From Excoecaria cochinchinensis (lineage: Eukaryota > Streptophyta > Magnoliopsida > Malpighiales > Euphorbiaceae): DNA of 64,000 nt. A program made the position numbers and the translations under genes. The notes beneath the pieces were generated by a model. That model was not told the origin of the DNA. It ran no database searches and was given only the letters and a program-made list of their open reading frames with translations. Below, piece after piece: positions 1 through 10,972 of this stretch (positions are counted from its first letter, which is position 1; each line of letters opens with the position of its first letter). The stretch lies in the NCBI GenBank assembly GCA_947683425.1, contig CANTUQ010000004.1, forward strand, positions 29,012,001 to 29,076,000, given 5' to 3'.

Positions 1-66
1 CTTTCTTCTCTAAATTTTGGCTTATCTAGGCACTAGTGCGCTAGTTTCCCCAAAATTGGGGGCAAC
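1..66 (+). mobile_element. 3' end of Ogre/Tat-like element interior with polypurine tract
   Basis: These bases lie just before an LTR that begins TGTAGACACC at 67. The last bases form a G-rich tract (AAAATTGGGGGCAAC) of the kind used as the plus-strand primer (PPT) immediately before a 3' LTR. The rest of this element would lie to the left of the window. No coding sequence is recognisable in so short a piece. Confidence 0.6.
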
Positions 67-277
67 TGTAGACACCGGGTCTTGAGGCAGTCCAGATCAG
101 AGTTACCCGATGAAGAGATCAATGTCGATTTTCGGATAAGGGGATGAAATTCGGAGGTTTTCGTCTTTCGATTTCGCGAGGATCAAAATCTTTTTCTATG
201 GCATGGAGTTTTGAAAGAATTGGATAAATTTTGGGTAAAATTGGGAGATTTGCTCCACAAACGGGATACCCGTCTGT

Positions 278-450
278 GTAGGGACGCTCATCCCTACTTG
301 GGGTGATCCCCATCTCTAGGCGTAGTGGGGACGGACACGTGGCGATGTAGGGACGCCCGTCCCTAGTATCGCGCCCCGTCCCTAGTCAGTTTCCCGCATA
401 TGCCCTTAGTAGGGACGGCCGTCGGTAGATGCAGGGAAGCCCGTCGGTAC
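278..450. repeat. cluster of GTAGGGACG/CGTCCCTAC palindromes in Ogre-like LTR
   Basis: About five imperfect copies of a GTAGGGACG(G/C)CCGTCCCTA palindrome lie here, near 278-297, 347-366, 371-384, 409-427 and 431-449. They make a small CpG-rich patch in AT-rich DNA. A related longer hairpin lies at 1149-1189. The function is unknown. Confidence 0.7.
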
Positions 451-1148
451 GGTAATTGACCTGATCACACCGGATTGGATAAAATCTGATGACGGATAGG
501 ATTTATCTAAGATTTGAATTTTAAAGTCCTTTTTAAAATTCAAACTTTAGATTAAGGCTTATCTTAATTATCTCCTAAAATCCTATAAATAGAGGATCAA
601 ATTTAAATTTTGGGGTTAGAAAAATTTGGGGAGAAAATTTGGGAATTTTGGTTAGAAAAAGAGGGATATTTTAGAGCAATTTATTTTGAAAAAAGGCTAT
701 CAAATATTTTTGGGAAATTGATTTTTAGAAAAGTTTCTGTGAGCAATTTACTCAAAAGTTTATGAAATCTTTGCTTTATTTGCAGAATTTTATTTTGATA
801 AATTTTTTCCAATTAATTGATTTCTTCCAATTTTTCTTGCGAATTAAGTCAATTTGAGGTGATGAAATTCATTCGTTTCCATCAATATAACTAATTCGAA
901 CACTCGATTACTATCAAATTTTCAAGGAAAGAATAACATAAATTTTCTTTCTTTGATCCTATTCTTACTCGATCCTTGCGAAATATACGGGGACAAAATC
1001 ATCCGACAATCACCCTAAAAGGTAAAATCCGAGGGTAAACATTATGGACTAACATTTATGTAATTTAATTTGATTCATATTGATTTTTTACATATTTTAT
1101 CATTCTTTTACAAAAGAGCTAAAAGGTTTTTTTACTTGTTTTCCCTTA

Positions 1149-1189
1149 CTAGGGACGGCCTATGGCATGGTACAGGAGGCCGTCCCTAG
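1149..1189. repeat. hairpin CTAGGGACGGCC...GGCCGTCCCTAG
   Basis: Two 12-base arms, CTAGGGACGGCC and GGCCGTCCCTAG, are exact inverse complements separated by about 17 bases. The stem reuses the motif of the 278-450 cluster, so the LTR carries the same palindromic word in two places. Confidence 0.8.
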
Positions 1190-2186
1190 GCAGGCTTTTA
1201 TGTTTTTGATTTATAAAATTCTATCTTTTAACCTATTTCTGTTAGGGTTCTCTCGTTCTTTTATTTTTATTTTTTTATTCACGTTTTTTTTATGCTAACA
1301 TATTTATCCTTGTGAGTTATTTTCTGACCATTTGGAGTTGGAGTTATGAAAGATGGTGATTGCGCCAGTCCGAGGACTTTTATTCGGGTTCCTTCTTTGC
1401 CTTTACCTTTTATTTATGTTATTATGAAAATGGTTTTAATATCGTTGAAGTAAAAAAAGACCAAAAGCTTTCTATTAATTAACCTGGCATTTTCTCTAAA
1501 TAAAAAATGGGACGAATGTCCTAGTTTTTCATACTCAAATAAATCACCACATCAATAACTGTTTCATAATAAATATGCATACGAGGATCAATGTCCTCAT
1601 CATCAATGAATACCCCCATTTATGCTTGATTTGCATTTCATTTATAAATGGGAGTTGTATTCCGCTACTAGTATTATTGTAATATTGAATGTTTTATTTT
1701 TGGATTTATCTTCCATTTACCGCTTTTGATATGAATGATTGCACCTTTAATTTAAATTGCATCATGTGGAAAGTTGATGAAATAATAAACTCAAAACTCA
1801 ATTATAACATTAATCAAGGTATAAATAAATGAGAAGTCCCGAACTCACTCTGGTCTTTGGGGCTTAATGAGGCGAGAGGTCTAGGACTTCCAAGACACCT
1901 CTTGAGTCCCACCAAAAGGCTTAAATACACAATCCTAGGCTCCAGGGGAGTAGAGGATGAGGCCTCCAAGATCCCTCTGGCTAGCCCAAAATGGATATGT
2001 ATGCGCCGTCTTAGGCTCGATGAGGCTAGACGACCCTTCCCAATGTTCTATTGGGTGGCGACTCCAAGAAACCTCTTTGTTGCCCAGAATAGATGCAGCT
2101 TGTAAATACCTTACAAGCTTTATGAACCGCTCCTGATCGACCTAAAGCGGGCTTTCGGGAGGCCGCGAGGTTCGGCGCGCGTCACA

Positions 2187-2470
2187 GCATACCACCATGT
2201 GATCATATTCTATATGTGTGTGTTTGCTTGTCCGTGATTTTACATGGCAGTAAGAGATCACCATACCACCGTGTAAAGTCATTCTGTTTTGAAGGAGTTT
2301 CGCTGTGCATTTTACACAGCGGTAAGGTTTAGTCATACCACCGTGTAAATGTATTCTATTTTCTAGGGAGCTTTGGCTAGGCAGGCCACACGGCGGTATG
2401 GTTTCTCCTTACCACCATGTGGAATGTCTTACAAGGCAGTAAGGATTTGTCATACCGCCATGTAAATGCT
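2187..2470. repeat. array of CATACCACCGTGTAAA-type inverted repeats (LTR subfamily B)
   Basis: Words such as CATACCACCGTG and its inverse (CACAGCGGTAAGG, CACACGGCGGTATGG) recur about nine times in alternating orientation. The array occupies the same place in this LTR as the unrelated palindromic arrays of the other Tekay subfamilies, about 1.0 kb before the LTR end. Confidence 0.75.
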
Positions 2471-3042
2471 CTCTGTTTTGAGAAATGAAACTTTTGATTT
2501 CTGTATATTTTCATCCCTTTTTAACTTGTTTTTCCTTTCAATCTTTACTTAGTGGCATCTCATCTAGTAATGATATTAAACTATAATTTACCTCATCAGA
2601 TATGTTGATGTTATGTTTTGGTTATGAAATATTTATGCATAGCTTGCAAGTGTCAATTAGTGGATAATTAGGCATGCCTAAAGAGTTCTGTTAGTTGTAG
2701 CCTCAATGTGTTATGGATCCTAATCAGGTCCCCATTTGGGTCCTCGTAATCCTCAATGTGTTCGAATCTTATTTAAGATCCTCAATGTGAAAATATTTTT
2801 GGATGAAATTAAAGAAATTGCTTTTGACCGTACCCTAGGGTACTAATGTGATTACTCGTTATCTGCCATTATGAGTTTGCAGGCGTTTATGTGATTCTTA
2901 ATTGTTGTTGAATTGATTGTACTATCAATTGATATATATATATATATAATGTGTAACTCCTTTGAATGCCCTTTTATAATGCAAATTGTCATGCTTTTGG
3001 GTATGATATGATTTACTTATGACATATGCATGTGTTTGCTTT

Positions 3043-3126
3043 GACGACCATTGTGAATGGCCGTCCATAATTGTGTTTTCCCCACTAAGCGTTATTGCTT
3101 ATCACGGGTGTTTCATCCGTGCAGGT
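3043..3126 (+). promoter_or_regulatory. conserved LTR double-hairpin block with acceptor-like site (subfamily B)
   Basis: The block holds GACGACC..GGCCGTC, then CTAAGCG-TTAT-TGCTTAT (one stem now imperfect), then CACGG..CCGTG, ending CCGTGCAG|GT at 3124/3125. The same order recurs in every Tekay-like LTR of the window. The CAG|GT end resembles a plant 3' splice site; this is an inference. Confidence 0.6.
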
Positions 3127-3498
3127 GCGAAAGTAGTGGAGTTTTTGGGAGTGTCTCCGCAGGCCAGGCCAACACAGTAGAAGTGTAGATTTGGGAAGAA
3201 TAACTTTTGTTTTTATATACATTTTTATATATCTTTTAGTTTCATTTTGTATTTATTCTATTGTAATCCTCCAACTATGTATTTTTTTGGAAGCTTGTAT
3301 TTATTGTATAGGCATCTTTGTACTGGTATATTTTTGTAATGAACCCTTTTGTTATCAATGAAAGTATATTGAGATTTATGTTTTAATTTTCCTTTGCTAT
3401 TTATTTATTTAGTTATTTGTTTATTTTGTATCTATGCTTGATTGGCGTTCACTCCCTCCGCGGATGAGCTCCCTTATTTATGGGTATGGGGTGTTACA

Positions 3499-3827
3499 TT
3501 CCCTCTCACCCCTGTGGGTTCCTTATATTCCTCCTTTTTATAACCCTCTTCCAGTTTATGGGCCCCTCCTCTTCTTGGACCTGAGGATGTACTTGCTCTA
3601 AGGTCTACTGGTGGTGGACGTACTTCCTCAAGAGGGTCTTCTCTAGCCACCTCTTGTTCATTCTGACCTCCATGAGGGGAATTTGGGTTTGGCCCAGCAT
3701 GCAAAGCCCTTGCTGCCGGTAAATTTCCCATCATGGCCATCATCCTGTTCTCAAATTCCTCTAACCTCCTACCAACTTCTTCGGCAATCATGGCCCGGGT
3801 TGTATCTGGCTCTAGTGAATTGGCCAT
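3499..3827 (-). pseudogene. gag: gag N-terminal fragment of Ogre/Tat-like element
   Basis: This minus-strand frame starts MANSLEPDTTRAMIAEEVG and continues for about 109 codons of charged, Glu- and Arg-rich sequence before it runs into the inserted LTR end (the last codons are LTR-derived). Gag is the structural capsid protein that packages retrotransposon RNA. The start lies about 1.07 kb downstream of the tRNA-Arg PBS at 4893-4912 in the same orientation, which fits an Ogre/Tat element with a long leader. The early helical segment is visible; capsid core, zinc knuckle and pol would lie left of the insertion and outside the window. Assignment rests on position and general resemblance, not on a diagnostic motif. 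Confidence 0.55.
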
Positions 3828-4892
3828 TTCTAAAAATTTTCTAAATGCTTGTTAATGACACTTGATTTTGATTTTAGTTTCTCAATCAAAACCCTCTGAT
3901 AAGGCAGCCATCGGAACCCTAAAACTAACTAGAAAAATGGTTTGTGACGGCTGAAAAATTAAGGAGTTAGAATTATACATGAATAACATGTAATGCATGA
4001 TCATGATATACAAATAGTCCTCGATGGTTGAAAGAGATCACAATGATACATGTGATGCATGGAAAAACTATGCACGGGATGATATGTATATGTGAAAAAT
4101 AATATGCACACAAGAGGATATACACACACACACACGAAGGAAGTAAATTTTTTTATTTTTTACGTGCATGAATGACACGCAAGGCATGAATATGTAATGC
4201 AATATCCACAACAAAATGCAAGCAAATAGATCCTTCCAACCTTATACTCCCACACAGGAGGTCATGTGGTCTTTCCTAGGTGGGCTTGATCCATGGGTTA
4301 GTAGGGAACCCAATGGATGTGTATGGTGCACGGTGAAAAATCGGCAGCATAACCTCTCTTAACTAATGTGCATACATATGGCTTTCGACCATTGTATATT
4401 TAGGCAATCCGAATAAATTGACATGGGCCTATCGAGGCATGAAAACCTTTGATTAGGTGACCAACCAATCTATCTGGATTTTTCCAATACATAATGATCC
4501 ATATAGCAAGCATAGTATTATGGTTCATACCACCTAAGGGAAGTATCTACTTTCATTACATGAGCTTTGGCCAGGGTGATGATACTTTAAGCATACCCAA
4601 GCATGGTCCCTACCAATGGGTCTAGCTCATCACGAGCATAACGACCAATCGGGTCTCCATTTAATATACCATGATGATACGAGGCTTAGGTTGGTGATTA
4701 TCCTTAAGACTTCCCTACATTGAGTGAACATAGGGTCGTGCTTTGGGAATGCACCGAGGCAAAGAGAGGGTCCAAACTAGCATAGATCTAAGGCTCTAGT
4801 GAAATGCAATGCAATTTCGAAAAGGGATGAAATTTTAAATTAAAACTCAATTATATATTTTAGCCAAGGTACTTTCGAAGCAAAGTCTCAAT
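3828..4892 (-). mobile_element. untranslated leader of minus-strand Ogre/Tat-like element
   Basis: About 1.07 kb lies between the PBS and the gag start with no long ORF on either strand. It contains a short (AC)n run near 4120-4135. A long leader is usual in this lineage. Nothing else is recognised. Confidence 0.55.
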
Positions 4893-4912
4893 AGTCCCCA
4901 GCGGAGTCGCCA
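4893..4912 (-). other. primer-binding site complementary to tRNA-Arg
   Basis: On the minus strand this reads TGGCGACTCCGCTGGGGAC. This is the complement of the 3' end of a plant tRNA-Arg (…CCCCAGCGGAGTCG plus CCA), the primer used by Ogre-type elements. It begins two bases inside the LTR end (the LTR's plus-strand left edge is 4914), which fixes the element's orientation as minus. Confidence 0.85.
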
Positions 4913-5006
4913 CTGTGAAGAGCGCCGAACCCCGGGAGGCCCCAAAGACCCATTTTTAGGGTATTCAAGAGAGGTTCATAAGAGATGCAAAAGATTGCTA
5001 GGGCAT

Positions 5007-5400
5007 CTATTTTGGGCAACAAGGAGGTGTTTTAGAGTTGCCACCCAATAAAACATTAGGAAAGGTCGTCTAGCCTCACTGAGCTTAAGACAGTGCATGC
5101 GTGTCTATTTTGGGCAATCGGAGATATTTTGAAATCCTCTTTCTAATAGAACATTGGAAAGATTCATCTAATCTCGCGAAGCCTAACACGATGCATATAC
5201 ATCTATTTTGGGAAGCCAGAGATATTTTGGAATTCCCTTTCTAATAGAACATTGGAAAGCTTCATCTAACCTCGTGGAGCCTAAGACAATGCAACTTGGG
5301 CCTATTTTGGGCAGTAAGAGATATTTTGGAATTTCCTTTCCAATAGAATATTGGAAAGGTTCATCTAACCTCGTTGAGCCTAAGAACAAAGCAAGTTTGG
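5007..5400. repeat. four-copy tandem repeat, 98-bp period, in Ogre-like LTR
   Basis: The word CTATTTTGGG starts copies at 5007, 5105, 5203 and 5302. Each copy also has a CTAATAGAACATTGGAAAG-like word and a CATCTAACCTCG..GCCTAAGA word. Related single or double copies occur in the 1860-2100 part of the other LTR and near 22600. Confidence 0.8.
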
Positions 5401-6128
5401 AACTTCGCATTTATTTATACCTTGATTAAATTATAATTGAGTTTTGAATTTAAGATTTCATTCCTTTTCTAATTTGATTAAATGCAGTAATTAGAGCGCA
5501 TATCGAACACGTAATAAAAGTGGTAAATAAAGTAAATTCAAAATAAAGTAAATGAAAATACAATAAATTACAATAAAATTAGGGACGAAATGCAACCCCC
5601 ACTCTAAATGAAATGTAAATCATGCATAAAATGGGGTATTTGTTAAGGATAAGGACATTGGTCCTCTCATAAATACTCAAGAGAAAAAGTGTTAAAGGCG
5701 GTAGTTTATTTGGATGGAAAACTAGGACATTGGTCCTATTTTATTAGAAAAAAAGCTCAATTTTTTAATAAATATATTTTTTATGATTTTCTTTTAAACG
5801 TGTATAAAATAAACAATTTTACTAGAAATTACATGGCAAAATAAATAAAAAGCCAAATGAAGAAAATAATGCAAATGATAGAAAATTAAAAGGTCAAGCC
5901 AAATAAGTCTCCTGGATTTGCCCATCGCTTGCAGGAATGCCAAAACAAGGAAGACAGATATTGGAATTAAAAACAAACACAAATAAATTTGAAGTTAGTA
6001 ATTAAATCAATTATCAATTAAACATAAAAAATGAATAAAATGAAATGGAATAAAATACACCATAAAATGACAAATAAAATTAAATGAAATGATGAAATAA
6101 ATAAAACAACATATTAACGAATTAATAC

Positions 6129-6210
<82 letters not shown>
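6129..6210. repeat. (AAT)n microsatellite
   Basis: An uninterrupted run of about 27 AAT units within the Ogre-like LTR. It explains a spurious poly-Leu ORF on the minus strand. Confidence 0.97.
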
Positions 6211-6211
<1 letters not shown>

Positions 6212-6959
6212 GGAGAATAAACAATCAAGTAAAAAAGAATAAAAATATAAAAAAAAAGTTAAATCTATATCTAAGATCATATAAAATAAATAAGTAAACA
6301 ATAAATCAAAAAATCTACATGATGATTAATTAAATATGAACAAAAAATAAATAAAAGAAAACGAGAAAAATAAGGGATCAAACCTAGATTGTTTACCCTC
6401 ATAATTCGAATTCGATAGAAAGAAAAATACGATTGATTTCCTTACTTTGATTTGCAAAATTAGAATTGAAAATAATACAAATTGGAGTTTTATTCCAAGA
6501 AAAAAGATTTTCTTTAAAAAGAAATGATGAAAGAAAAATAAAAATTCTTAAGAACAAATAATTAATTTCTTTGTCTCAAGCACGATTATTGATTAAAGAA
6601 AAAATAAGCCATTATCAAAAATAAAGAATTATTTTTTTTGTCTTAAGAAAAAAATTATTGATTAAACAAAGGTAAAAAAAATTCTTAAGAACAAAAAATT
6701 ATTTTTCTTTATCTCAACAAAAATTATTGATTAAGAATTGAGTTTTTTATTCTTAAGAAATTTATTTGGAGAAGAAAATCCAAAAAATGGTGTAGAGACA
6801 ATTCTCTTGAAGAAGAAAAGAAGAAAAATAAAATTTTTTAAACTAAAAGAATTCCCCCCTTCTGTACCGGCCCATATGATTTTATGCCGAATGTCGTGAC
6901 CTACAATATTGAGCTGAATCCATCTCTTGGATCACCTTTGCGCATGAGGTCTATTCAGA

Positions 6960-7345
6960 CCTTTACCTTAGAGTTATGTACACAATAATGTATAGAAAAG
7001 ATTGTGTGTGCTTATAGAATTATGTGTGTAAAATATATGCACAAAGCTATATACAGGAAACACATGCAAAGGATTAATGTACAAAAATTATGTGTACAGA
7101 ACTATACATGTAAAGGATTAAATGCATGTGATATGTGCTTTTGATATGCATGCTAAACATATGCAAAGAATTGTGTGTTACATGTATGCATAAATTATGT
7201 ACACGAAATGTGCGCAAAGAATTGCATATGCAAGATATATAAAAATTTTAAGCATGTGTGATTGCATGTTAACAATCGTGAAAGGCTATGCACATGTAAA
7301 GTTGTGCAAAGAGATATACAAAAGATTGTGCATGCGAGATGCACG
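6960..7345. repeat. degenerate short repeat rich in ATGTGYAAAGAATT and GTGTGCATG words
   Basis: Words like ATGTGTAAA, GCAAAGAATTGTGTG and ATGCATGTG recur with irregular 25-40 bp spacing. The array is too decayed to give a clean unit. It lies in the LTR at 4914-8265. Confidence 0.5.
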
Positions 7346-7950
7346 TGAGATGCAAAAATGGATAGACCACATCCTAGGTGGTTAAGGGATTCGTTGAGGG
7401 TACTGTGCATACTATCTGATGCCCCCAGTGATCTAGAAGAATATCATCTTGACTTAGTAACTCTGACCCATAAGCTTTTCAGAGAGAACTGTCCCGTGTG
7501 CAACTTTGTGTCCCCCCCCCCCCCCCCCCCAACGAGCATACGCCTTTTGCCATGAGTTGTACAATGTTTTTCCCCCAGGTCTCTGACTCATGTCCTAAAT
7601 TATGCTCTATCTGCCTAAAGGGAAGTTATTCGGACCACCTTATCGCTCCAGGCGTCGAAAGTCATTGTTTGAAGGTAGTGCGCTGCTTGTAGATTTTCAC
7701 ACTAGCTTTTCTTTGAGGAAAATGCATCCTTTTAGGGATTTTCACATAACTTTATGCCTTATTTTTGCCTGGAATGGACCCAACCCATTCCAACGGCTTT
7801 TATTTATTAATTTTTTGTAGGACAGACTGCCTGTTTTTAGGTTTACACCCTGCCCTGTGGCCTAACTTTTTCTTAGAGAGCCAGTTACAGTTTTCATCTC
7901 TAACGGTCTCTTTTTTTATTTTTTTTATTTATTTGATTATTCATTATTTG

Positions 7951-7951
<1 letters not shown>

Positions 7952-8010
<59 letters not shown>

Positions 8011-8011
8011 T
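7952..8011. repeat. (ATT)n microsatellite
   Basis: About 19 ATT units in the U3 half of the minus-strand Ogre-like LTR. It gives spurious poly-Ile and poly-Asn ORFs on the two strands. Confidence 0.97.
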
Positions 8012-8265
8012 ATTTGTCGATGCGCGTAGGCACAGGTGCGCGGTCGAAATTTTTTTAAAAAAAATAATTTAAGACAAATTTGACTAAAACACTTTAATTT
8101 CATTTTACTTTTTTATTTTATTTTTTATATACTTTTTTTATTTTTTGGTTCTAAAAAGAAATCTTGACAAGGAAATCATCACTTCTAACCTTTTTGCCCA
8201 TGAATAGGCATCTAATCATCATTGGGTAACCCTGATTTAGACTGCCTCAGGACCCAGTATCTACA

Positions 8266-8448
8266 AAAAACCCTCGTACAGAATTTAGTTACACTTTAAG
8301 TTCCTTAATCACATGTATTCCTAAGTGGTAACCATTTATTTTACTCTTTACAAGACTCTAAACATGTATCGGATAAGTTTCAAAAAGTTCCGATGAAGTT
8401 CGAGACTGTTTGGGGAGGAAAAACACAACGAAATATACAAAATAGGGG
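8266..8448 (-). mobile_element. left part of an older LTR split by the young Tekay element
   Basis: This short AT-rich stretch continues across the insertion into 18184-19502, since the young element's TSD AGGGT joins the two sides. No gene is seen. Confidence 0.45.
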
Positions 8449-8819
8449 AGGGTTGTGACGCCCGTTCCCTAACGACAAACTAGCTCAGCTAATCTTAGTT
8501 AGAGAAGGTCGCACACACACCCAGAACACATGCGGAAACTGAATAATAAAATTTCATCACACACTATTTTAATTCATGCATCACATGCCAACTACTATTA
8601 GTCACACGCCTTAGCTATTCACATGACACACATACATGTGGGAGGTTACATCCGTGATTACTACATTATTACATGCCTTTACATATTCAAAATACATATT
8701 AACCATATAAAACTTATACAAAAGTCCCAAATAACAAGCCCCCAAACCTACACTATATACTTCCTATTGTTGACCGTACCAAAATGCGGGGGACGTCCTT
8801 CAGTCACCTCTCGTCCGTA

Positions 8820-8868
8820 CCTGCACGGATTAGAGTAAATCCATGCTAAGCGATAACGCTTAGTGGGG
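8820..8868 (-). promoter_or_regulatory. conserved LTR double-hairpin block, 3' LTR of subfamily C
   Basis: On the minus strand: CTAAGCG-TTAT-CGCTTAG, then an ATGGATTTACTCTAATCCGT segment, ending CCGTGCAG|GT with the junction at 8821/8820. The CTAAGCG stem is a perfect 7-bp inverted repeat. The 5' LTR holds the same block at 16041-16090. Confidence 0.6.
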
Positions 8869-9112
8869 AACTCATACATATAGCATATAATTTATCACAC
8901 ATCAGAATCATCATACATAACATGCTAATAATCATGCCAGATTAACCATTACTATATTCAATCATAAGGCATCAATTACTTATTCACATTTCCATACTTC
9001 CTTGTATCACAATCACTTCTGTTTATATTTAATTAACTTTTAGCCGATTAACCAATTAGCCTTTTTGCCACTTTGCCTGCAATTCAATGACACGGATAAC
9101 GGGTATCACATC

Positions 9113-9204
9113 GGTATCTCTCAGATACCAGTAATCTCATCGAGACTACTTTTTCACATTAGCACCTTCTGGTGCTTCTTATCACATTAGTACCTTCTGG
9201 TACC
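9113..9204 (-). promoter_or_regulatory. cluster of four small hairpins with compensatory stems
   Basis: Plus-strand spelling: GGTATCT-CTC-AGATACC (9113-9129), AGTAATCTC-ATC-GAGACTACT (9130-9150, one mismatch), AGCACC-TTCT-GGTGCT (9161-9176) and GTACC-TTCT-GGTAC (9190-9203). The last two are copies of one 28-bp tandem unit in which both sides of the stem changed together (GC pair versus TA pair). Confidence 0.75.
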
Positions 9205-9622
9205 TTTCATCATTCCACATATAACACAATCCAGTAAGGATATTCGCATTGTGATTCCCATGGAATCAGACACATTTAACGCATGGGGCTGCAGCGCTTG
9301 ACCCTATAGGCATGCCTAACTATCCACTACTTGACTCGCAGGCTTAAGTTGTTAAACACGTTATTCGGTTCACTTTTCACTTTACACATTTGTATTAGCA
9401 CACAGCCATACATTTCATTTGCATATTCAATATACTTTCAAATTCAGTCTTCACATTTAATATTCACATAACTTATCCCATTCAGAAGTCATCATAGTTG
9501 TATGCATTTGTAGATCACTTAACACATATACATTACTTACTCATGCTGTCCTTCATTTCAGCTTAAAGCCATGCCATTTGAATGACCAAACACATTAGGA
9601 TTATATTGCCAAAACAGGGTGG

Positions 9623-9952
9623 GTCACGGTCACAATGGATTTCATTGTCACCGTGACATATTGAAGTCCAAAACAGAATGCAAATTGGGGACATGTCACG
9701 GTCACAACCAATTTCATTGTCACCGTGATGTGTTCCCAACTCTCGGCAGAATGCAACCTGAGGGTATGTCACGGTCACAATGAATCTCATTGTCACCGTG
9801 ACATATTCTCATTTGCAAAACATAATGCCTTCCTGGGTAGGTCCCGGTCACAATGGATTCCATTGTCACCGTGACATACCAAATTCCTCTAGGCATAATT
9901 GAACTCAGCATATGTCACGGTCACAATCAATTTCATTGTTACCGTGACCTAT
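9623..9952 (-). repeat. five-copy 73-bp palindromic array, 3' LTR of subfamily C
   Basis: Copies start at 9623, 9695, 9768, 9841 and 9914. Each has GTCACGGTCACAAT and, about 9 bases on, ATTGTCACCGTGAC, making a 35-bp imperfect palindrome. The intervening 38 bases are also related between copies (AAAACAGAATGC). It spans LTR positions 1006-1335. Confidence 0.92.
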
Positions 9953-10957
9953 GCAAAAATACCAAAACACAGCTGTGTTTATCACTAGCACGGCTGTGCT
10001 TTTTCAGTCCACTTCTCCTTTTACGCCTAGACCTCAAATCTCATTCTTATTTGTTTGGCAATCAACCCAAATACAACAACCACACAATCAATAACACATA
10101 CCTGATTTTCCCTTCTTGTTTGGCATTCAATAATAGTACAAATCATAATCACTTTCAAGCACTTTATCACAATCATATTGCTACTATAATCATACAATTT
10201 AGCATCACATAATTCATTCTCAACCTTCAATTTCACATATCATGCAATTCAGTTCAAAACCCTATTCAACCAACACTAATCACATATTCATACAATTAGG
10301 GTTTGTTCCCAAACCTCGTCGCCTTAGCTCCTAATTACGACGGACGCTCGGTTCGCCGATTACAGCCTTTCCCTTATCTCTCTTCACTTCTTCAGCTAGC
10401 AAAACCAGTTCAAATTCCAGAATTGAGCACAATCCATCAATCCTCATTCCAAACTAAATCAAAACCAAGAAGAAGAGTAGAAGATGAGAATATGCACACA
10501 AAACCACTTACCTTAAGATCTTAACACTTAATTCTTGTTCCAATTAGCTACATGCACACATCCACTTAAACCACTCTCATCCTTACTCACGGAAACAAGA
10601 GGAAAGCCAAAGCCAAATGCAGAAAATGAAGAATGAGGCCAACACACACTCACCTCTCACTTCACTAGGCAAATGCATGCAAAGAATGAGGTGGCAAAAC
10701 CTTACAAAGCCACACGGAATCAACTTCAGAAAACCTGCCTCCACTTACCAATTTCTTACTTTATTTTATTCCTAATTAACCCTCCATTAACTAGTTAATC
10801 AGCCTTTAACTCATGCTTAGCACAAACATTCATAATTACCATTTAACCCCTTAACTATACTGCTTTCTTTCAATTAAGTCCAATCCTACACATTCAATCC
10901 ACTCACTCACATGCCAAATTAGGTTAATTCTCTTAGGGTACAAATCCGGCCATGACA

Positions 10958-10972
10958 ACTCTCCCCTCCTTA
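10958..10972 (-). other. polypurine tract of young Tekay-like element
   Basis: On the minus strand the bases before the 3' LTR read AAGGAGGGGAGAGT. This primes plus-strand synthesis. It overlaps the end of pol (GMNFEDEIL-stop). Confidence 0.85.

Larger units (their letters stand above)
67..2186 (+). mobile_element. 3' LTR of a plus-strand Ogre/Tat-like Ty3/Gypsy element
   Basis: The LTR begins TGTAGACACC and ends GTCACA. Its end (about 1850-2186) matches, in inverted orientation, the PBS-side end of the LTR at 4914-8265: shared landmarks are GGGTGGC..CTCC, TTGTTGCCCA and GGTTCGGCGC. Its start matches the inverted far end of that LTR near 8221-8265 (TGTAGA, GAGGCAGT). A polypurine tract precedes it, so it is a 3' LTR rather than a solo LTR. 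The bases after it, GCATA, would be one copy of the target duplication; the partner lies outside the window. It is about 1.2 kb shorter than the other copy. It carries small palindromes listed separately. No ORF in it looks real. Confidence 0.75.
2187..3498 (+). mobile_element. 3' part of a Tekay-like LTR (subfamily B), 5' part displaced
   Basis: The sequence holds the ordered landmarks of the Tekay-type LTRs seen elsewhere in the window: a palindromic array (2187-2470), TTAGGCATGCCTAA (2668-2681), a GTACCCTAGGGTAC palindrome (2830-2843), the GACGACC/GGCCGTC and CTAAGCG double-hairpin block (3043-3126), and a terminal GGGGTGTTACA at 3498. Its beginning is missing because the Ogre-like element ending at 2186 sits inside it. 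It is itself inserted in the gag start of the minus-strand Ogre-like element (3499-3827), so TTCCC at 3499 would be its target duplication. A short AT microsatellite occurs near 2932-2950. Confidence 0.75.
4914..8265 (-). mobile_element. 5' LTR of minus-strand Ogre/Tat-like element (3.35 kb)
   Basis: On the minus strand it begins TGTAGATACTGGG (8265) and ends CTTCACA (4914), directly followed by the tRNA-Arg PBS. Both ends match the plus-strand LTR at 67-2186. It contains a four-copy 98-bp tandem repeat, two trinucleotide microsatellites, a poly-C run near 7513-7530 and a degenerate short repeat near 6960-7345. Small ORFs coding for runs of Leu or Asn are microsatellite artefacts. The bases after its outer end are AAAAA, a possible target duplication. 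Confidence 0.75.
8454..10957 (-). mobile_element. 3' LTR of young Tekay-like element (subfamily C)
   Basis: On the minus strand it starts TGTCATGGCC (10957) and ends GGGCGTCACA (8454). It lies directly after the PPT at 10958-10972. Internal landmarks in LTR order are a donor-like AAG|GTAAGT (10511), a five-copy palindromic array (9952-9623), a TAGGCATGCCTA palindrome (9307-9318), small hairpins (9204-9113) and the double-hairpin block (8868-8820). Confidence 0.92.

Noticed and set aside
6007..6228. ORF of a long leucine run
   Set aside because: It is the translation of an (AAT)n microsatellite. The same holds for Ile/Asn ORFs at 7765-8103.
8623..8838. ORF present in two identical copies (also 15844-16059)
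   Set aside because: The duplication is explained by the two LTRs of one young element. The frame crosses the hairpin block and shows no coding features.
9623..9952. Regularly spaced palindromic repeats, at first sight like a CRISPR array
   Set aside because: The spacers between palindromes are related to each other, the period is a 73-bp tandem unit, there are no cas genes, and the array is inside a plant LTR present in two copies.
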